Part shown: positions 13,105 to 14,950 of the stretch, one piece after another | Layout: each line of letters starts with the position of its first letter | Position numbering within the stretch: the first letter of the stretch is position 1 | Source of the DNA: Bacteroidetes bacterium GWA2_30_7 | GTDB taxonomy: Bacteria > Bacteroidota > Bacteroidia > Bacteroidales > GWF2-33-38 | Length of the DNA: 14,950 nucleotides | Direction of reading: 5' to 3' | Assembly (NCBI GenBank): GCA_001768155.1 | Contig: MENC01000276.1 | Coordinates: forward strand, 262-15,211 | Position numbers and translations under genes: made by a program | Notes under the pieces: model-generated | Told to the model about the DNA's origin: nothing | Database searches by the model: none | Seen by the model: the letters and a program-made list of their open reading frames with translations, nothing else

Positions 13105-13131
13105 AGTCCTTACGGATTTTAGGTACATAAA

Positions 13132-13167
13132 TAAAAAAAATAGCGAGATAAATAATTTATCTCGCTA
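13132..13167 (-). terminator. Intrinsic terminator after the secreted-protein gene
   Basis: TAGCGAGATAAA (13141-13152) and TTTATCTCGCTA (13156-13167) form a perfect 12-bp stem with a 3-base loop. Read on the minus strand it is followed by a run of eight T (plus-strand A run just below 13141). It lies 26 bases beyond the stop codon at 13194. Confidence 0.9.
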
Positions 13168-13193
13168 TTCAACCCAACTCAACCAACCACTAA

Positions 13194-14342
13194 TTAGTTT
13201 ATATAAAGTCTTTTGGAACTACTTTTCTCATTTTGAATCATATTTACAACGTAAAGCCCTCTTTGAGTTGGGGATTCAATATTTATTATATTTTCTCCTT
13301 TAACAGGATTAATTTCTTTTGTTACTTTTTTAGTTCCGTTTAAATCTGTAATGGTTAAAAGCACAGGTTCTAAGCCATCAGTTGTAATAATTAATTTAAT
13401 CATATTTTCTGATGCACTTAATCCAATAAAATCTAATTTGTTATTATTCAATTTGCAAGTAGTGCATAACATATCGAAGTAGTCAAATTTCCCATCTAAA
13501 TCTGTTTGTTTGATTCTGTAATAAGTATTTACATCATTTGATTCTGTATCAATAAATGAGTAATTGCGAACTTTATTACTGTTTATAGCACCAGATAAAG
13601 TTGAAACAGTTTTCCACGATTTCAAATCAATACTTTTCTCAATTGAAAAATAATTGTTATTTGTTTCAGAGGCAGTACTCCATTCAAGGTAAGTGCCTGA
13701 TTTTGTGCATTTAATTTTATAATCAACTAAATTAATTGGTAATACTCCATTACAAATTATACTAAATGGGCCAGTGCCTTCTTGTCCTGATGTTTCAAAA
13801 GCTGTCCCCCAATTGTAAAAAGAGCCTGCTATAGAAATTTGTCCGCATCCACCAATTACTGATTTATTTCCATTATAATAGTCGCCTTGAACATCTAAAA
13901 AGCCGTCAAAAGTAACTCCATCAGTATTATTTTTATTTGTAAAGTCATTATATACAGTTACGGTTACACCTTCGGCTATAACTATATTAGATGAATTATC
14001 TAATGTAAAATTATAAACCTGTAAGGTTCCATAAACTTCTAATGCACCACCATTTTTTATTTCTAAACTTTTAGTTGTTGATGTTAATGACCCTGTTTCA
14101 TTTATTATTAATATTCCAGTCATGTGAATTACTAAATCAATATCTAAATTAATTGCATAATCAATAACAATACTATCAGTTTGACCTGGAACTGTTGTTA
14201 CTGGTTTTCCTGTTTTTGATGTGGTTGACCACATTTGATCAGTAAAATTACCAGCCCTTGTGGCATAATATATTATTGCAGAAGAGCTGTTTATATTGCT
14301 TATGAATATAATAATTGCTAAGTATAAGTTGAGAGTTTTCAT
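13194..14342 (-). CDS. Secreted beta-rich protein with a type IX secretion-like C-terminal domain
   Basis: A 382-residue exported protein. Residues 1-22 form a signal peptide (MKTLNLYLAIIIFISNINSSSA). Residues about 28-200 repeat short beta strands of the LEIKNGGALEVYGTLQVYNF kind (GSL, GAL, GTL turns), suggesting a right-handed beta-helix or similar surface fold. Residues 200-295 match the Bacteroidota fibronectin-like linker: LPINLVDYKIKC, WSTASETNNNYFSIEKS, YYRIKQTDLDGKFDYF. The last 75 residues resemble the type IX sorting domain, with a VLLTITDLNGTK strand, GENIINI, and the closing GLYVVNMIQNEKSSSKRLYIN. The usual YPNP opening of that domain is missing, so recognition is good but not perfect. 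It has its own terminator and a plausible promoter. Its ligand or function is unknown. Confidence 0.85.
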   Translation of the reverse strand: MKTLNLYLAIIIFISNINSSSAIIYYATRAGNFTDQMWSTTSKTGKPVTTVPGQTDSIVIDYAINLDIDLVIHMTGILIINETGSLTSTTKSLEIKNGGALEVYGTLQVYNFTLDNSSNIVIAEGVTVTVYNDFTNKNNTDGVTFDGFLDVQGDYYNGNKSVIGGCGQISIAGSFYNWGTAFETSGQEGTGPFSIICNGVLPINLVDYKIKCTKSGTYLEWSTASETNNNYFSIEKSIDLKSWKTVSTLSGAINSNKVRNYSFIDTESNDVNTYYRIKQTDLDGKFDYFDMLCTTCKLNNNKLDFIGLSASENMIKLIITTDGLEPVLLTITDLNGTKKVTKEINPVKGENIINIESPTQRGLYVVNMIQNEKSSSKRLYIN

Positions 14343-14369
14343 ACTATTTTTATTTAGATTAATTATAAA

Positions 14370-14400
14370 TAAAAGTAGTATTTTAATGTTCCTATGTCAA
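14370..14400 (-). promoter_or_regulatory. Possible promoter of the secreted-protein gene
   Basis: On the minus strand TTG (14400-14398) is followed after 20 bases by TACTTTTA (14377-14370), one base off TAnnTTTG, 27 bases before the start codon. Just beyond it lies a perfect 12-base AT palindrome CAAAATATTTTG (14409-14420). Confidence 0.35.
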
Positions 14401-14471
14401 GGGTTTTTCAAAATATTTTGTAACAATTTTTTAATGAGCTTAGAATATGAAGATTACGAGACTGGATTATT

Positions 14472-14950
14472 TTAAATTTCGGAAAGTTCAATCCAACGGA
14501 AAGTTTTCAATTCAATTTCATCAATGATTTTACCAAGTAAATTGGATTTTTCAATAAGAACGTTGTTTTGTAATTTACCCGAACTTAATTCATTTTCAAG
14601 CATTTGTTTTTGGTTTTCTAATGTAGCAATATTCTTATCAAGCTCTTCAAGCTCAATTTTTTCTTTAAATGTAAGTTTGCGAATTTTTTCCTTTTCGGGT
14701 TGAGTGATTTCTTTCTTTTCTTCTTTTATTATAGGTAGCTGTTTAAAAACGGTTTTATGTTTAATTCTATAATCAGTATAATTTCCGGGGAAATCTTTTA
14801 TTTTACCGTCTCCTTCAAAAACAAAAATATGGTCAACTAACTTGTCCATGAAATAGCGGTCGTGTGAAACTAAAATAACACAACCCGTAAATTGCGAAAT
14901 ATAATCTTCGAGTACGTTTAACGTGTAAATATCCAAATCGTTAGTAGGTT
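14472..14950 (-). CDS. ABC-F family ATPase, C-terminal part (cut by window edge)
   Basis: A ribosome-associated ABC-F ATPase (Uup/EttA class), two ATP-binding cassettes on one chain without membrane segments. Only about 158 C-terminal residues are visible, open to the window edge. They begin in the second cassette with PTNDLDIYTLNVLEDY (end of Walker B and the D-loop). The switch His follows in VILVSHDRYFMDKLVDHIFVFEG, then GKIKDFPGNYTDYR, typical of the Uup-like group. The tail (about the last 95 residues) is charged and predicted to be a coiled coil (KEKIRKLTFKEKIELEELDKN onward), matching the Uup C-terminal domain that contacts nucleic acid or the ribosome. The true start lies outside the window; the TTG inside the visible part is not a start. 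Confidence 0.93.
   Translation of the reverse strand, partial: PTNDLDIYTLNVLEDYISQFTGCVILVSHDRYFMDKLVDHIFVFEGDGKIKDFPGNYTDYRIKHKTVFKQLPIIKEEKKEITQPEKEKIRKLTFKEKIELEELDKNIATLENQKQMLENELSSGKLQNNVLIEKSNLLGKIIDEIELKTFRWIELSEI

Larger units (their letters stand above)
12800..13123. mobile_element. Composite palindromic element (element 2) with ends like element 1
   Basis: The left end CCTTAAATCCGCAAG (12800-12814) is an inverted match, 13 of 15, to the right end CTTACGGATTTTAGG (13109-13123), and a 14 of 15 match to either end of element 1 at 5263-5389. The flanks (TTATAT left, TACATA right) do not form a direct repeat, so this copy may be older or rearranged. The body holds two 10-bp hairpins (12829-12889) and, from 12921 to 13104, what looks like a second inserted element. 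It occupies most of the 440-base gap between the small gene and the secreted-protein gene and encodes no protein. Confidence 0.72.

Noticed and set aside
13097..13303. A 68-codon plus-strand ORF
   Set aside because: It starts inside element 2, crosses the terminator at 13132-13167 and runs antisense into the secreted-protein gene; it has no recognisable protein features.

Overview
The window is AT-rich chromosomal DNA (by eye about one third G+C) from a member of the Bacteroidota, probably an anaerobic or fermentative Bacteroidales-like organism. The evidence is the Bacteroidota-type promoters (TTTG, 19 bases, TAnnTTTG) before rplU and before the ADP-forming acyl-CoA synthetase, a secreted protein with a type IX secretion-style C-terminus, the near absence of Shine-Dalgarno sequences, and a biotin synthase whose cysteine pattern resembles that of strict anaerobes. 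It is mostly ordinary core genome. The unusual material lies between genes and in a decayed toxin gene.

Layout. 1-2912 (minus): the N-terminal part of MutL, cut by the window edge; a small C-terminally anchored membrane protein just upstream of it; and an M20 dipeptidase with its own terminator. 3192-6657 (plus): rplU-rpmA behind a textbook promoter, serS, then a likely metal or envelope stress pair made of a Spy/CpxP-like periplasmic protein and a regulator joining a heavy-metal-associated-like domain to an AraC-type domain. 6755-9027 (minus): a higB toxin relic with two disabling lesions, an intact higA antitoxin gene, an outer-membrane beta-barrel gene, and a Cys-rich DUF3109-type gene that overlaps the barrel gene by 8 bases. 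9181-11355 (plus): a single-chain ADP-forming acetyl/acyl-CoA synthetase. 11420-14950 (minus): bioB, a small conserved-looking protein, a secreted beta-rich protein, and the C-terminal part of an ABC-F ATPase cut by the window edge.

The most interesting structure is a pair of non-coding palindromic elements with related ends (consensus about CCTTAAATCCGCAAG). Element 1 (5263-5389, 127 bp) is a nested hairpin around a GTCATTGCGA...TCGCAATGAC core and is flanked by a perfect 6-bp direct repeat, ACAATA. Element 2 (12800-13123) has the same kind of ends. It appears to contain a second insertion (12921-13104) with perfect 17-bp inverted termini, flanked by an 11-bp direct repeat. Removing that insertion and one repeat copy leaves about 128 bp, almost exactly the size of element 1. 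The inner part is a chain of short hairpins with three-base loops. This looks like a family of small non-autonomous elements (MITE or REP type) with one nested inside another. No transposase is encoded in the window.
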